Origin: Robbsia betulipollinis
GTDB taxonomy: Bacteria > Pseudomonadota > Gammaproteobacteria > Burkholderiales > Burkholderiaceae
Assembly: GCF_026624755.1 (NCBI RefSeq)
Contig: NZ_JAPMXC010000001.1
Location: forward strand, 744,001-808,000
Direction: 5' to 3'
Length of the DNA: 64,000 bases
The notes beneath the pieces were generated by a model. The model was not told where the DNA came from. It saw only the letters and a list, made by a program, of their open reading frames with translations, and did not search any database. Below are positions 19,154-30,717 of the stretch, piece after piece (position 1 is the stretch's first letter; each line of letters opens with the position of its first letter). The position numbers and the translations under genes were made by a program.

Positions 19154-20116
19154 ATGCGCCAGGGCATCTTTTATGGCGTGTCCGCGGGGGCGCTGTGGGG
19201 CACGGTCTTCCTCGCGCCGCTGCTGCTGCCCGACTTCGCACCGGTGCAGATGGTCGCCGGCCGCTATCTGGCCTACGGCCTGATCTCCCTGCCCATCGCA
19301 CTGCCCGGCGCTCGCGCGCTGGCGCGCAAGGTGCGCGCCGCCGACCTTGCGCTGCTGGTGCAGCTGGCGCTTACCGGCAACCTCCTCTATTACTTCCTGC
19401 TGAGCGTGAGTGTCCAATACGTGGGCATCGCACCGGCATCGTTGATCATCGGCACGCTGCCCGTGACGATCACCCTCTGCGGCACGCTGGGTGGAGGCGA
19501 CCGGGGTGCCCACGCGACGCCGTTGCGCCGGCTGGCGGCACCCCTGCTGGTGATCGCGGCCGGGATCGCCTGCATCAATATCGACGTCTTTCGCCACGCA
19601 TCCCCGAGCACGCGCGGTGGCTGGAGCGCACTGCTGGGCATCGCCGCGGCGCTGGGCGCGCTCGCCAGCTGGACCCGCTTCGCGCTCGACAATGCGCGGG
19701 CGCTACAAACCAGGCCACAGTTCTCGGGCAATGAATGGTCGCTGCTCTGGGGCATCGTCAGCGGCGCGCTGGGCGCGCTCGTCTGGCTGGCGCTCGCCTG
19801 CCTGCCCGCGCCGCTGGCGTCGACCCTGGGCCTGACGGCATTGCCCGCCGGACGCTGGCATCTGTTCTGGTGCGTCAATATGGCGCTGGCGTTCGGGGCG
19901 TCATGGCTCGGCAACGGTCTCTGGAATCTGGCGAGCCGTGCGCTGCCGCTGACGCTGTCGGGTCAGATGATCGTCTTCGAAACGCTGTTCGCGCTGCTCT
20001 ACGGCTTCCTGTACGCGCGGCGCGGGCCGCGGCCGCTGGAAATCGCTGCGATCGGCCTGCTGGTGTGCGGCGTGGTCTGGTCGGTGCGCCGGCACCGCGC
20101 CGGGAAAAACCGCTAA
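19154..20116 (+). CDS. EamA/DMT family transporter
   Basis: A 320-residue inner-membrane protein with about ten hydrophobic helices in two EamA repeats. It starts GIFYGVSAGALWGTVFLAPL and ends with a basic cytoplasmic tail, VRRHRAGKNR. The substrate is unknown. It is divergent from guaB, with about 108 bases between. Its stop overlaps the rnfH stop region on the other strand by four bases, so the two genes converge with no room for a separate terminator. It is not a close copy of the other DMT gene in this window. Confidence 0.85.
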   Translation: MRQGIFYGVSAGALWGTVFLAPLLLPDFAPVQMVAGRYLAYGLISLPIALPGARALARKVRAADLALLVQLALTGNLLYYFLLSVSVQYVGIAPASLIIGTLPVTITLCGTLGGGDRGAHATPLRRLAAPLLVIAAGIACINIDVFRHASPSTRGGWSALLGIAAALGALASWTRFALDNARALQTRPQFSGNEWSLLWGIVSGALGALVWLALACLPAPLASTLGLTALPAGRWHLFWCVNMALAFGASWLGNGLWNLASRALPLTLSGQMIVFETLFALLYGFLYARRGPRPLEIAAIGLLVCGVVWSVRRHRAGKNR

Positions 20117-20499
20117 CGATATTCCCGGTTCGCCCATTTGCGGCCTTCCACCGAACCGCCCTTGCGCGCCTTGGCGACCCGCCGCGCACGCGCGAGTTTC
20201 GGATCGACGGTCAGCGGGCGGCAGATTTCGACGCGGTCGTGCGCGGCGAGGCGCTCGTCGAGCGCCCGCACCTTGCCGTGCACACCCACTTTCTGCGTGC
20301 TCAGGTCGATTTCGGGATGACGCGCGCACAGTCCGCTCGCGCGAATCGCCTCGGCGAGCGTCGCACCCGGGGGCAGTTCGACGTCGATCAAGGCCTGCAC
20401 GGACGGCGTCATATAACAGACCTGCACGTGCATTTGCCCGGCCGGGCCGCGTTCGGCCGGGCTACGCTCAGCCGGGCTGCGCTCAGCCGGGTTTGGCAT
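20113..20499 (-). CDS. rnfH: RnfH family protein (UPF0125)
   Basis: A 128-residue protein with a ubiquitin-like beta-grasp RnfH domain: VQVCYMTPSVQALIDVELPP, then GVHGKVRALDERLAAHDRVE and EICRPLTVDPKLARARRVAK. Its function is poorly known. In many proteobacteria it follows ratA, as here, where it overlaps the ratA end by 17 bases. The ATG at 20499 gives an N-terminus made of three five-residue PAERS-type repeats before the conserved MHVQVCYM. A start at that Met (20433) is possible and would leave the repeats untranslated. The C-terminus is basic. Confidence 0.85.
   Translation of the reverse strand: MPNPAERSPAERSPAERGPAGQMHVQVCYMTPSVQALIDVELPPGATLAEAIRASGLCARHPEIDLSTQKVGVHGKVRALDERLAAHDRVEICRPLTVDPKLARARRVAKARKGGSVEGRKWANREYR
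20447..20491. repeat. Three 15-bp tandem repeats at ratA/rnfH junction
   Basis: Three 15-base units of the form CTGCGCTCAGCCGGG (the first diverged) lie head to tail across the end of ratA and the start of rnfH. In the rnfH frame they encode repeated PAERS residues. The unit length is a multiple of three, so changes in copy number would preserve the frame. Confidence 0.85.
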
Positions 20500-20923
20500 A
20501 TCGCACCCCGGCGCGCTTGACGAAGGAATCGACGAAGGTGTTGGCGATGATGCTGAACACCGGGCCGATGATCTTCTCGACGAAGAAGTTGGCGAATTCA
20601 TAGTGCAGCGCGAATTCGATCTTGCAGGCGTCCTCGCGCAACGGCGTGAAACGCCAGCTGCCGCTGAAATTCTTGAAGGGGCCCTCGGCGAACTGCATGT
20701 CGATCCGGGTGGGTCGTTCCTGTACGTTGTGCGTGGCGAAATGCTGCTTCAGGCCCTTGAAATTGATGGCGATGCGCACATCCATGCTCGTCTCGTCCTG
20801 GTGCTGAATCTCGACGCCCCCGCACCAGGGAAGGAAATTGGGGTAATCGGCCACGTCGGTGACGAGGTCGTACATCTGCTCGGCAGAGTGTCGGATGAGA
20901 AGCGTTTTCTGGACGTCGGCCAT
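20483..20923 (-). CDS. ratA: RatA/Coq10-like SRPBCC (START) domain protein
   Basis: A 146-residue single-domain SRPBCC protein: SAEQMYDLVTDVADYPNFLP, the typical PWCGGVEI, then ANTFVDSFVKRA at the end. Homologues are called RatA toxins in E. coli, where overexpression blocks 70S assembly, and Coq10-like ubiquinone-binding proteins elsewhere. It is upstream of and overlapping rnfH, and divergent from smpB, a conserved proteobacterial arrangement. The toxin label does not imply a toxin-antitoxin pair here. A lipid or quinone-binding role is at least as likely. Confidence 0.9.
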   Translation of the reverse strand: MADVQKTLLIRHSAEQMYDLVTDVADYPNFLPWCGGVEIQHQDETSMDVRIAINFKGLKQHFATHNVQERPTRIDMQFAEGPFKNFSGSWRFTPLREDACKIEFALHYEFANFFVEKIIGPVFSIIANTFVDSFVKRAGVRYAKPG

Positions 20924-21013
20924 AGGGGCTTTTAAACTGCGGCGAGCTTGTCGTCGTCGCGGGCGGGCATTTGCTAGAATCGTGATTTTATCCGACTTGG
21001 CGAACATCCATCG

Positions 21014-21460
21014 ATGAGCATCGCAGACAACAAACGCGCCCACTTCGACTATTTCATCGAGGAGCGCTACGAGGCCGGCATCGTGCTCGAGGGATGGGAG
21101 GTGAAGGCGATCCGTGCCGGACGCGCGCAGATCAAGGAAGGCTACGTAGTGATCCGCGCCGGCGAGCTGTTCCTGATCGGCGCGCACATCAGCCCGCTCG
21201 GCTCGGCGTCCACGCACATTCACCCCGATGCGACCCGCACGCGCAAGCTCCTGCTGCATGCGGCGGAGATCCGCAAGCTGATCGGCAAGGTCGAGCAGAA
21301 GGGCTATACGATGGTGCCGCTCAATTTCCACTACGCGCGCGGGCTGGTGAAGTGCGAGATCGGCCTGGCGAAGGGCAAGAAGCAGCACGACAAGCGGCAG
21401 ACGGAGAAGGATCGGGACTGGAACCGCGAAAAGGCGCGTGTGCTGCGGGTGTCGTCCTGA
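21014..21460 (+). CDS. smpB: SsrA-binding protein SmpB
   Basis: A 148-residue oligonucleotide-binding-fold protein that brings tmRNA to stalled ribosomes for trans-translation. Conserved blocks are visible: [42 protein letters not shown] and the basic C-terminal [20 protein letters not shown] tail, which enters the ribosome channel. Length is typical of Burkholderiaceae. It is divergent from ratA; the spacer contains TGCTAGAAT, a plausible extended -10, but no good -35. ssrA itself is not in the window. Confidence 0.96.
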   Translation: MSIADNKRAHFDYFIEERYEAGIVLEGWEVKAIRAGRAQIKEGYVVIRAGELFLIGAHISPLGSASTHIHPDATRTRKLLLHAAEIRKLIGKVEQKGYTMVPLNFHYARGLVKCEIGLAKGKKQHDKRQTEKDRDWNREKARVLRVSS

Positions 21461-21475
21461 ACCATTTTCCCGCCC

Positions 21476-21495
21476 GCCCGGCGCGTCACCCGGGC
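21476..21495. terminator. Hairpin between convergent smpB and SPFH gene
   Basis: GCCCGG pairs with CCGGGC around an eight-base loop in the 42-base gap between converging genes. It has no T tract. Confidence 0.35.
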
Positions 21496-21502
21496 AAGGC
21501 GA

Positions 21503-22426
21503 TCATTTGCGCACGATCGGCTGCACGATCTGCAACGCCGACGCGATCATGCTGCTCATCTCGCCGAGGTTCGCCGGCACGATCAGCGTGTTGCCCGCCT
21601 TCGCGAGATTGCCGAAGGCGTTCACGTATTGCTCGGCAATCTTCAGGTTCACCGCGTCCATGCCGCCGGTCGACTGGATCGCCGCGGCGATGGTCTGGAT
21701 CGCCTGCGCGTTCGCGTCGGCCACCGCGGTGATCGCCGATGCCTCGCCCTGCGCACGGTTGGTGGCCGCCTGGCGTTCGCCCTCGGACTGCTGGATCGCC
21801 GCCTCGCGCGCGCCCGACGCCAGATTGATCTGCTCCTGACGACGCCCCTCGGACGCGGCGATCAGCGCGCGCTTCTCCCGCTCGGCGGTGATCTGCGACT
21901 GCATCGCCCGCAGGATCTCCTGCGGCGGGGTCAGGTCCTTGATCTCGTAGCGCAAGACCTTGACTCCCCAATTGCCCGCGGCCTCGTCGAGCGAGTCGAC
22001 GACGCTGCGATTGATCACGGCCCGCTCCTCGAAGGTCTTGTCCAGTTCCAGCCGGCCGATCACCGAGCGCAGCGTGGTTTGCGACAATTGCGTGATCGCC
22101 ATGATGAAGTTGCTGGCGCCGTAGGACGCCTTCATCGGGTCGGTCACCTGGAAGTACAGCACCGCGTCGACCTGCAACTGGGTATTGTCGCGGGTGATGC
22201 AGATCTGGCTGGGCACGTCGAGCGCGATCTCCTTGAGCACGTGCCGGTAGGCAACGCGGTCGATGAAGGGCACGACGATCGTCAAACCGGGGCGCAGCGT
22301 CGCATGGTAGCGTCCGAGCCGTTCGACGACCCAGGCGTGCTGCTCCGGCACGATCTTGATCGTCTGCGCCGCGATGAATATCACCACCACCAGCAGCACC
22401 ACGGCCACCACATTCATTTCGATCAT
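21503..22426 (-). CDS. qmcA: SPFH/band 7 protein (stomatin / QmcA-like)
   Basis: A 307-residue membrane-anchored SPFH protein. One hydrophobic helix at about residues 5-22 is followed by the SPFH domain at about 25-185: VPEQHAWVVERLGRYHATL, PFIDRVAYRHV and SYGASNFIMAITQLSQT. An Ala/Glu-rich coiled coil follows (REKRALIAASEGRRQEQINL, then repeats of EAAIQQSEGERQAATN). Such proteins form large ring assemblies in membrane microdomains. The nfeD-type gene lies just upstream on the same strand, the classic SPFH/NfeD pair in which the two proteins work together. Confidence 0.92.
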   Translation of the reverse strand: MIEMNVVAVVLLVVVIFIAAQTIKIVPEQHAWVVERLGRYHATLRPGLTIVVPFIDRVAYRHVLKEIALDVPSQICITRDNTQLQVDAVLYFQVTDPMKASYGASNFIMAITQLSQTTLRSVIGRLELDKTFEERAVINRSVVDSLDEAAGNWGVKVLRYEIKDLTPPQEILRAMQSQITAEREKRALIAASEGRRQEQINLASGAREAAIQQSEGERQAATNRAQGEASAITAVADANAQAIQTIAAAIQSTGGMDAVNLKIAEQYVNAFGNLAKAGNTLIVPANLGEMSSMIASALQIVQPIVRK

Positions 22427-22497
22427 CGCTACGCGCTCCTTCTGTGTGTTCGTTGGTTCCCGATGCTACGATCGCGTCCTGCCCGCGTTCCCGGCCG

Positions 22498-23019
22498 TCA
22501 ATGCGCCAGGATCAGGCAGATGCCGTCGATCCGCTGGATCCGGTACCAGCCGACCGATTCGGCAACGCCCGCTGCCGGCGCCACGTCCCAGTCCGCGCCC
22601 CGATAGCGCGCGCGGCCGCGTCCGCCATCCCAGCGCGCGACATAGACCCGGGCGCCGATATCGAGGTTCATCGCGGCGTCGGCAGGTGCACCGGACGCCG
22701 TGACGCCCGGCTCCGGATCGTCGCGCAGCACGTAACCGGAACCGCCGGCGACGCCGCCGCTTCCGTCGGTGCGCCGATGTCTCCGGCGGCGCCAGCTGCG
22801 CACGCCGGCAATCGCCAGCACGGCCCACACCGCGGCGACGACCAGTTGCCCGGACCATGACACCCCGGCCAGACGGGCCAGTCCGCCCGCCACCAAGCCG
22901 AGCGCGATCATCAGCAGATAAAAGGTGCCGCTCATCAATTCGACGACCAGCAGCACGCCCGCCCCCGCCCACCACAGCCAGTTCCACGGATCGGCGAACA
23001 GCAGCCCCGACAGCGTCAT
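22498..23019 (-). CDS. nfeD: NfeD family membrane protein
   Basis: A 173-residue short-form NfeD protein. Three closely packed hydrophobic helices (about residues 12-32, 34-52 and 57-75) begin with PWNWLWWAGAGVLLVVELM. A loop and a C-terminal OB-fold-like domain follow at about 115-173, with NLDIGARVYVARWDGGRGRA and VGWYRIQRIDGICL. It lacks the ClpP-like protease part of long NfeD. It is cotranscribed with the SPFH gene and presumably stabilises that complex. A strong terminator lies upstream of it, isolating the pair from ppsA. Confidence 0.88.
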   Translation of the reverse strand: MTLSGLLFADPWNWLWWAGAGVLLVVELMSGTFYLLMIALGLVAGGLARLAGVSWSGQLVVAAVWAVLAIAGVRSWRRRRHRRTDGSGGVAGGSGYVLRDDPEPGVTASGAPADAAMNLDIGARVYVARWDGGRGRARYRGADWDVAPAAGVAESVGWYRIQRIDGICLILAH

Positions 23020-23029
23020 GCTTCGTCTC

Positions 23030-23068
23030 CACGAAAAAAAACACCGGCGATGGTCGCCGGTGTTTTTA
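23030..23068. terminator. Strong bidirectional terminator after ppsA
   Basis: AACACCGGCGA and TCGCCGGTGTT form an 11-pair perfect stem with a TGG loop, flanked by eight A on one side and five T on the other. On the minus strand it follows ppsA by about 125 bases and precedes nfeD. Confidence 0.92.
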
Positions 23069-23112
23069 TATCACCTTTCGGATCCTTTCCCTATCAGACC
23101 GATGGCCATTTC

Positions 23113-23146
23113 TGGCGCCGCTCGTCGTCTCCGCTTCGCGGCGCCA
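23113..23146. other. Hairpin between ppsA stop and terminator
   Basis: TGGCGCCGC pairs perfectly with GCGGCGCCA around a 16-base loop in the ppsA 3' untranslated region. It may protect the transcript end; it has no T tract of its own. Confidence 0.45.
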
Positions 23147-23190
23147 GCACGTTCATCGGGCCGAAGGGAGGCGCGCGCGTCGCGCTGGCT

Positions 23191-25590
<2,400 letters not shown>

Positions 25591-25671
25591 GTAAAGCCCC
25601 TAAAGTAAAAAGAAAATTCTTGTCGCATGGACGGATGCGCGCCCGGTGCTGCCCGGGACGATCGGTCCGCG

Positions 25672-25729
25672 CAACCTGTTTGATAAGCCGTCGCGCGCCG
25701 GCGGCCGCAATTGCTTATCGAACAGGTTG
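25672..25729. promoter_or_regulatory. 17-bp inverted repeat with 24-bp spacer
   Basis: CAACCTGTTTGATAAGC (25672-25688) is mirrored by GCTTATCGAACAGGTTG (25713-25729), with 16 of 17 positions complementary and a GC-rich 24-base spacer. The arms are less GC-rich than their surroundings. Either a paired operator or a long hairpin in the ppsA leader is possible. The right arm overlaps the -35 of the candidate ppsR promoter. Confidence 0.8.
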
Positions 25730-25739
25730 TCGCTATTCT
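25711..25739 (+). promoter_or_regulatory. Candidate ppsR promoter
   Basis: TTGCTT and TATTCT are 17 bases apart, a fair sigma-70 pair, about 155 bases before the ppsR ATG. The -35 and the start of the spacer lie inside the right arm of the inverted repeat, so a factor bound there would block it. Confidence 0.45.
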
Positions 25740-25893
25740 ACCGTGGGCGCGAGGAGTTGCGACGCGCGTTACCGAACGGTTTTTCGCAATGCGCCCGCGG
25801 CACGACGCCGATGCCGGCCGCGGCGTCTGCGCGGCACGACCTTCTCCCTGTTGCGCGAACGCGGCCGGGCCCCGATTTCTACCGACGACCATC

Positions 25894-26712
25894 ATGCCGC
25901 CTACCGTATACGTCGTTTCCGACGGCACCGGGATCACTGCCGAAACGTTTGCGCACTCGATCCTGTCCCAATTCGACATGAAGTTCCGCCTGGTGCGGGT
26001 CCCTTTCGTCGACGACGCGGACAAGGCCTACGCGGCGGCCCGCACGATCAACAGCGCGATCGCCGCCGACGGCAAGCGCCCGATCGTCTTCACGACGCTG
26101 GTCGACAGCGTCTCGAACGCCATCGTCAAGGGCGCGAACGCGCTCGTGCTGGACATGTTCCAGACCTTCGTCGAACCGCTCGAGAACGAGCTTGGGGTGA
26201 AATCCAGCCACGAGATCGGCCGCGGCCACAAAAAGGCCGATACGGACGAGTACAAGAACCGGATCGAGGCGATCAACTACTCGCTCGAACACGACGACGG
26301 CCAGTCGAACCGCAACCTGGCCGAGGCCGACGTGATCCTGGTGGGCGTGTCGCGCTGCGGCAAGACGCCCACCAGCCTGTACCTGGCGATGCAGTACGGG
26401 GTCAAGGCGGCGAATTATCCGCTGATCCCGGAGGATTTCGAGCGGCGCACGCTGCCCGGCGGGCTGACCGCCTACAAGTCCAAGCTGTTCGGGCTGTCTA
26501 TCGATCCCGCGCGGCTCGCGGAGATCCGCAACCAGCGGCGCCCGGGAAGCAAATACGCGGCGATCGAGAACTGCCGCTACGAGATCAACGAGGCCGAAGC
26601 GCTGATGCGCCGCGAGAACATCCGCTGGCTGTCGTCGACGCACAAATCGATCGAGGAAATCGCGACGACGGTGTTGCAGGAAATCAAGATGATCGACAAG
26701 GCGACCTATTAG
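25894..26712 (+). CDS. ppsR: PEP synthase regulatory kinase/pyrophosphorylase
   Basis: A 272-residue DUF299-type bifunctional regulator that inactivates PEP synthase by ADP-dependent Thr phosphorylation and reactivates it by phosphate-dependent removal. It starts PPTVYVVSDGTGITAETFAH, has the P-loop-like VGVSRCGKTPTS at about 150-161 and ends with RWLSSTHKSIEEIA. The ATG at 25894 is the family start, although the frame extends upstream to 25711. It is divergent from its target ppsA, the usual proteobacterial layout. Its stop is six bases from the stop of the convergent trmH-type gene. Confidence 0.96.
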   Translation: MPPTVYVVSDGTGITAETFAHSILSQFDMKFRLVRVPFVDDADKAYAAARTINSAIAADGKRPIVFTTLVDSVSNAIVKGANALVLDMFQTFVEPLENELGVKSSHEIGRGHKKADTDEYKNRIEAINYSLEHDDGQSNRNLAEADVILVGVSRCGKTPTSLYLAMQYGVKAANYPLIPEDFERRTLPGGLTAYKSKLFGLSIDPARLAEIRNQRRPGSKYAAIENCRYEINEAEALMRRENIRWLSSTHKSIEEIATTVLQEIKMIDKATY

Positions 26713-26718
26713 CGGGCG

Positions 26719-27519
26719 TCAGGCCGCGGCCCGTTGCCGACACTGCTCGAACAGGCACACGGCAGCGGCCGCGGCGACATTCAGTGACTCGATTCGGCCC
26801 GGTTGCGGAATCGTCAGCCGCAATGCCGCATGGGCACGCCAGAACGCGGAGACGCCGGCGCCTTCGTTGCCGAAGACCCAGGCGAGATCGGGCCGCAGAT
26901 CGGCCGCGTAGATCGACGCGCTGCCATGGGAATCGGTGATCGCGACGGGCACGGCGAGCCGGGCGGCCAGCGCCGCAGGGTCCACTTCCTCGACGAGGGT
27001 CATCTCGAAATGGGCCCCCATCGCGGCGCGCAATACCTTGGTCGACCAGGCATTGGCGGTGCCGGGCATGCAGAACGCAAACCGGATGCCGGCAGCCGCC
27101 GCGCTGCGCAGAATCGACCCGGCGTTGCCCGCGTCCTGCACGCCGTCGAGCACGACGCAGCGCATGTCGATGCGCTCGGGCAGGACCGCGCGCGGCGCGG
27201 CGACCATCAGGATCACGCCGACCCCGCCGTTCGCCACGGGCGAGATCTGATCGAACAGCGCGTCGTCGAAGCCGGCCACGCGCTGCGCGCCGCCGTCGCG
27301 CGCCGCGATGCGTTCGATCAAACGCGCGATCTCCGGCCGCGCCGCCCCACCCTGCGCGACGATGCACAGGTCCGGATGGCCGCCCGCGTTCAGGAACGCC
27401 TCGGCGAGGTGCGGGCCCTCGAGCAGCGCGACGCCCTCGCGGCGCTGCCGCTGGCCCGACGCCGCGAGCGCGCGCAGCCGCTTGAACAACGGATTGGCCC
27501 GCGAACTGATCGGCGTCAT
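26719..27519 (-). CDS. TrmH/SpoU family RNA 2'-O-methyltransferase
   Basis: A 266-residue SPOUT methyltransferase acting on rRNA or tRNA with S-adenosylmethionine. An N-terminal substrate-binding segment ([32 protein letters not shown]) precedes the knotted catalytic domain with [29 protein letters not shown] and the C-terminal [20 protein letters not shown]. These three motifs are the family's SAM-binding knot. The ATG at 27519 overlaps the rnhB stop (ATGA); an upstream ATG at 27537 would add six residues. It ends the long minus-strand operon. The modified nucleotide is not predictable. Confidence 0.9.
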   Translation of the reverse strand: MTPISSRANPLFKRLRALAASGQRQRREGVALLEGPHLAEAFLNAGGHPDLCIVAQGGAARPEIARLIERIAARDGGAQRVAGFDDALFDQISPVANGGVGVILMVAAPRAVLPERIDMRCVVLDGVQDAGNAGSILRSAAAAGIRFAFCMPGTANAWSTKVLRAAMGAHFEMTLVEEVDPAALAARLAVPVAITDSHGSASIYAADLRPDLAWVFGNEGAGVSAFWRAHAALRLTIPQPGRIESLNVAAAAAVCLFEQCRQRAAA

Positions 27520-28211
27520 CGGTTTTGCAGCGGCCATTCGCGTGTGGCCCAGGCCTCTCGCACCGGCGCGAACGAGCGCCGGTGATGCCGGCAGGGCCCA
27601 TGCTCGCGCAACGCGTCGAGATGCTGCCGGGTACCGTAGCCGACATGGGCATTGAAGCCGTATTGCGGGTGCACCTCGTGCAGCGCGTGCAGCATTCGGT
27701 CGCGCGTCACCTTCGCGAGGATCGACGCCGCGGAGATCGACGGCAGCAGCGCATCGCCGCCGATGATCGCTTCCGCGCGCACCCGCAGCGTCGGGCAGCG
27801 GTTGCCGTCGATGTAGGCCACCTGCGGCGTGATGCCCAACCCCTCGACCGCGCGCCGCATCGCCAGCATCGTCGCCTGCAGGATGTTGATCGCATCGATC
27901 TCGTCGACGCTGGCTTCGGCGACCGAGAACGCCATCGCCCGCTCGACGATGTCCGCATAGAGCCGCTCGCGCACCTTCGCCGACAGCGCCTTCGAATCGT
28001 CCAGACCGGCGATCGGCCGCGCCGGGTCGAGGATCACCGCCGCGGCCACCACCGGCCCGGCCAGCGGCCCGCGGCCGGCCTCGTCGACGCCGCAGGCCAG
28101 CTCGCCCGCGATATCGAACGTGAACACCGCCTGCGCGACCTGCCGCGCGCGCGCGGCGGCCTTCTGCTGCGCCCGTACCGTGCGCGGGGATGCCGTTACC
28201 GGTTTCGCCAT
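27516..28211 (-). CDS. rnhB: Ribonuclease HII
   Basis: A 231-residue enzyme cutting the RNA strand of RNA-DNA hybrids and single ribonucleotides in DNA. The catalytic Asp43-Glu44 are in [15 protein letters not shown]; later blocks are [23 protein letters not shown] and [14 protein letters not shown]. An extra basic Ala/Arg/Gln-rich lead of about 30 residues is typical of Burkholderiaceae. It overlaps lpxB upstream by one base (TAATG) and the trmH gene downstream by four, so translation is coupled along the operon. Confidence 0.95.
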   Translation of the reverse strand: MAKPVTASPRTVRAQQKAAARARQVAQAVFTFDIAGELACGVDEAGRGPLAGPVVAAAVILDPARPIAGLDDSKALSAKVRERLYADIVERAMAFSVAEASVDEIDAINILQATMLAMRRAVEGLGITPQVAYIDGNRCPTLRVRAEAIIGGDALLPSISAASILAKVTRDRMLHALHEVHPQYGFNAHVGYGTRQHLDALREHGPCRHHRRSFAPVREAWATREWPLQNR

Positions 28212-29374
28212 TACCGCCCTTCCCGCCGCGAGGCGACGTCGCCGACCACCTCTGCCGCGAGTTCCGCGGTATTGCGGTGCAGCGCGACATGCATCTCACT
28301 GAACAGTTCGGTCAGTTCGCGGCGGTTGGCTTCGTTATGCAACTGTTCGAGGGTCGCATCGGCGAGCGCTTCGGGGGTCGCGAAATGCTGCAGGATTTCC
28401 GGCACCACGAAGCGGCCCGCGAGCACGTTCGGCAGGCCGACATACGGCAGATAACCCTGCCGACGCATGATCTGTCCGGTCAGCCAGGGCACCTTGTACG
28501 AGATCACCATCGGTTTCTTGTAAAGCGCGGCTTCGAGCGTCGACGTGCCGCTCTTGATCAGCAGCGCGTCCGCCGCTTCCATCGCCGCGTGCGAGTGGCC
28601 GTCGGTGATCGTCAGCGGCAGATCCGGGTGGGCGGCGACCAGCGGCGCGAGCAGTTCGCGTACGCCCGCCGACGCCGCCGGTAGCACGAAGCGCACGCCC
28701 GGCTCGCGCCGGTGCATCACCGCCATCGCGCCGAAGAATGCCGGCCCGATGAGGGCGATTTCCGAGCGGCGGCTGCCTGGCATCACGCCGATCAGCGGGC
28801 CGTCGGGGGCGAGGCCCAGGCGCAGGCGCGCGGCTGCCGGATCGGGCCGCATCGGGATCATGTCGGCGAGCGGATGGCCGACGTAGGTCGCGCGCACGCC
28901 CGCCTTGTCGTAGATCGCCTTCTCGAACGGGAACACGCACAGCATGTGGTCGACCGCTTTGGCGATCTTCTTGATCCGGCCACCCCGCCATGCCCAGATC
29001 GAGGGGCTGACGAAATGCACGGTCGGCACGCCGGCCTGCTTGAGGGTGTGCTCGAGCGCAAAATTGAAATCCGGCGCGTCGATACCGACGAAGACGGCGG
29101 GCGGATCGGCGAGCAGCGACTGCGTCAGCGCGCGGCGGATCCGCAGGATGCCGGGAATCTGGCCGAGCGCCTCGACGTAGCCCCGCACCGCCAGGCGTTC
29201 GGCGGGCCAGCGCGCGTCGAAGCCGGCGGCGCTCATCCGCGGGCCGCCGATGCCCGCGCACCGGCTGCCATCCGGCAACCGGTGCGCGAGACCGCCCAGC
29301 AACGCCGCGCCGAGCAGATCGCCCGACGCTTCGCCGGCGACCATCGCCACCGTCAGGGGTGCGCTTGCCGTCAT
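28211..29374 (-). CDS. lpxB: Lipid-A-disaccharide synthase
   Basis: A 387-residue GT19 glycosyltransferase joining UDP-2,3-diacylglucosamine and lipid X to form the beta-1,6 disaccharide of lipid A at the inner membrane. It begins [19 protein letters not shown] and contains [44 protein letters not shown] and [11 protein letters not shown], all strongly conserved. It follows lpxA with an 11-base gap and overlaps rnhB by one base. Confidence 0.97.
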   Translation of the reverse strand: MTASAPLTVAMVAGEASGDLLGAALLGGLAHRLPDGSRCAGIGGPRMSAAGFDARWPAERLAVRGYVEALGQIPGILRIRRALTQSLLADPPAVFVGIDAPDFNFALEHTLKQAGVPTVHFVSPSIWAWRGGRIKKIAKAVDHMLCVFPFEKAIYDKAGVRATYVGHPLADMIPMRPDPAAARLRLGLAPDGPLIGVMPGSRRSEIALIGPAFFGAMAVMHRREPGVRFVLPAASAGVRELLAPLVAAHPDLPLTITDGHSHAAMEAADALLIKSGTSTLEAALYKKPMVISYKVPWLTGQIMRRQGYLPYVGLPNVLAGRFVVPEILQHFATPEALADATLEQLHNEANRRELTELFSEMHVALHRNTAELAAEVVGDVASRREGR

Positions 29375-29385
29375 GAGAAATCCGT

Positions 29386-30186
29386 TCAGCGGATGATGCC
29401 GCGCTTCGCCGATTCAATGAAATCGAGGAAGGCGCCCACGTGAGCCTGGCCGTCTTCGAGACGCGCCAGGTCGCTTCGCAACTGCGTGCGTGCCTCTTCC
29501 AGCGACAGACCGTTCTTGTAGATCGTCCGGTACGCCGAGCGCAGCGCGCTGATCTCCGGCGCGGAAAACCCGCGCCGGCGCAGCCCTTCGCTATTGATGC
29601 CATGCGGCTGGGCCTTCTCGCCGGCCGCGATCACGAAGGGCGGCAGATCCTGCACCAGCGCCGAGGCGCCGCCGAGAAAGGCGTGCGCGCCGATGCGCAC
29701 GAACTGGTGCACGCCCGACATGCCGCCGAGAATCGCCCAGTCGCCCACGCTCACATGACCGGCGATCTGCGCGTTGCTGGAAAACACCGTGTGGTTGCCG
29801 ACGTCGCAATCATGCGCGATATGGACATACGCCATGATCCAGTTGTCGTTGCCGATCCGGGTAACGCCATCGTCCTGCGCGGTGCCGGTATGGATCGTCG
29901 TGAACTCGCGGATGACGTTGCGGTCGCCGATTTCCAGCCGGGTCGGCTCGCCCGCGTACTTCATGTCCTGCGGCGCGCCGCCGATCGACGCGAAATGACC
30001 GATCCGGTTGCCCTGGCCGATCGTCGTGCAACCCTCGATGACCGTATGCGAACCCACCGTGCTGTCCGCCCCGATCCGCACGTTCGGCCCGATGACGGCG
30101 AACGGCCCGATCGTCACGGAGGGATCGATGTCTGCGCCTGTTTCCACGACCGCGGTCGCGTGAATCCGATTGGTTCCGGAAGTCAT
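29386..30186 (-). CDS. lpxA: UDP-N-acetylglucosamine O-acyltransferase
   Basis: A 266-residue left-handed beta-helix enzyme that transfers a hydroxyacyl chain from ACP to UDP-GlcNAc, the first step of lipid A synthesis. About ten hexapeptide coils cover residues 8-185, the catalytic His is H125 in VHIAHDC, and the helical C-terminal part has [20 protein letters not shown]. It starts four bases after the fabZ stop. Length is standard. Confidence 0.97.
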   Translation of the reverse strand: MTSGTNRIHATAVVETGADIDPSVTIGPFAVIGPNVRIGADSTVGSHTVIEGCTTIGQGNRIGHFASIGGAPQDMKYAGEPTRLEIGDRNVIREFTTIHTGTAQDDGVTRIGNDNWIMAYVHIAHDCDVGNHTVFSSNAQIAGHVSVGDWAILGGMSGVHQFVRIGAHAFLGGASALVQDLPPFVIAAGEKAQPHGINSEGLRRRGFSAPEISALRSAYRTIYKNGLSLEEARTQLRSDLARLEDGQAHVGAFLDFIESAKRGIIR

Positions 30187-30190
30187 TGCG

Positions 30191-30715
30191 TTATACCGTC
30201 CGTTCTTCCTGAGGGGGGACGTTCGACGCCGCCTGGGACGCGGCCGCCGTCAACTTGTCCGTATGCTGGATCGTGCACATCAATGTCGCTTCGGCGGCGA
30301 GCACGCCGTCCACGGTCGCGCGCGCCTTGAATTTCCAGATATTGCTGCGGCAGCGTTCGAAGTCGACGTCCAGGATCAACTGGTCGCCCGGCTCGACCGG
30401 ACGTTTGAAGCGGGCGCCGTCGATGCCCACGAAGTAGTACAGCGTGGTGGCGGGATCGTGCGGCTGGTCGCCCTCGGCGAAGGTGAGCAGCGCGGCGGCC
30501 TGGGCGAGCGCCTCGAGGATCAGCACGCCCGGCATCACCGGACGCGTCGGGAAATGACCGACGAAGTACGGCTCGTTGATGCTGACATTCTTCAATGCCT
30601 TGATCGACTTGTGCGGTACCAGTTCCAGCACGCGGTCGACCAGCAGGATCGGATAACGATGCGGCAGCAACGTCATGATCTTGTGAATGTCGAGATTGAT
30701 TTTATTGAGTTCCAT
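30191..30715 (-). CDS. fabZ: 3-hydroxyacyl-ACP dehydratase FabZ
   Basis: A 174-residue hot-dog-fold dehydratase of the fatty acid elongation cycle. It competes with LpxA and LpxD for hydroxyacyl-ACP. It has [17 protein letters not shown], catalytic H54 in [12 protein letters not shown] and E68 in ILEALAQ. The conserved domain ends near residue 152, and a Gln/Ala-rich tail ([14 protein letters not shown]) is an addition of about 20 residues. The ATG at 30715 sits two bases after the lpxD stop. Confidence 0.96.
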   Translation of the reverse strand: MELNKINLDIHKIMTLLPHRYPILLVDRVLELVPHKSIKALKNVSINEPYFVGHFPTRPVMPGVLILEALAQAAALLTFAEGDQPHDPATTLYYFVGIDGARFKRPVEPGDQLILDVDFERCRSNIWKFKARATVDGVLAAEATLMCTIQHTDKLTAAASQAASNVPPQEERTV

Positions 30716-30717
30716 GG

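Larger units (their letters stand above)
25591..25893. other. ppsA-ppsR divergent intergenic region
   Basis: This 303-bp stretch separates the two divergent start codons. It holds the inverted repeat at 25672-25729 and a plausible ppsR promoter. Beyond about 25745 the frame of ppsR stays open upstream, but the residues do not look like the family. Confidence 0.6.

Noticed and set aside
20483-20923. RatA with RnfH as a toxin-antitoxin system
   Set aside because: The names come from an E. coli overexpression effect. Both are conserved single-copy housekeeping-type genes, and the pair is not a typical mobile toxin-antitoxin module.
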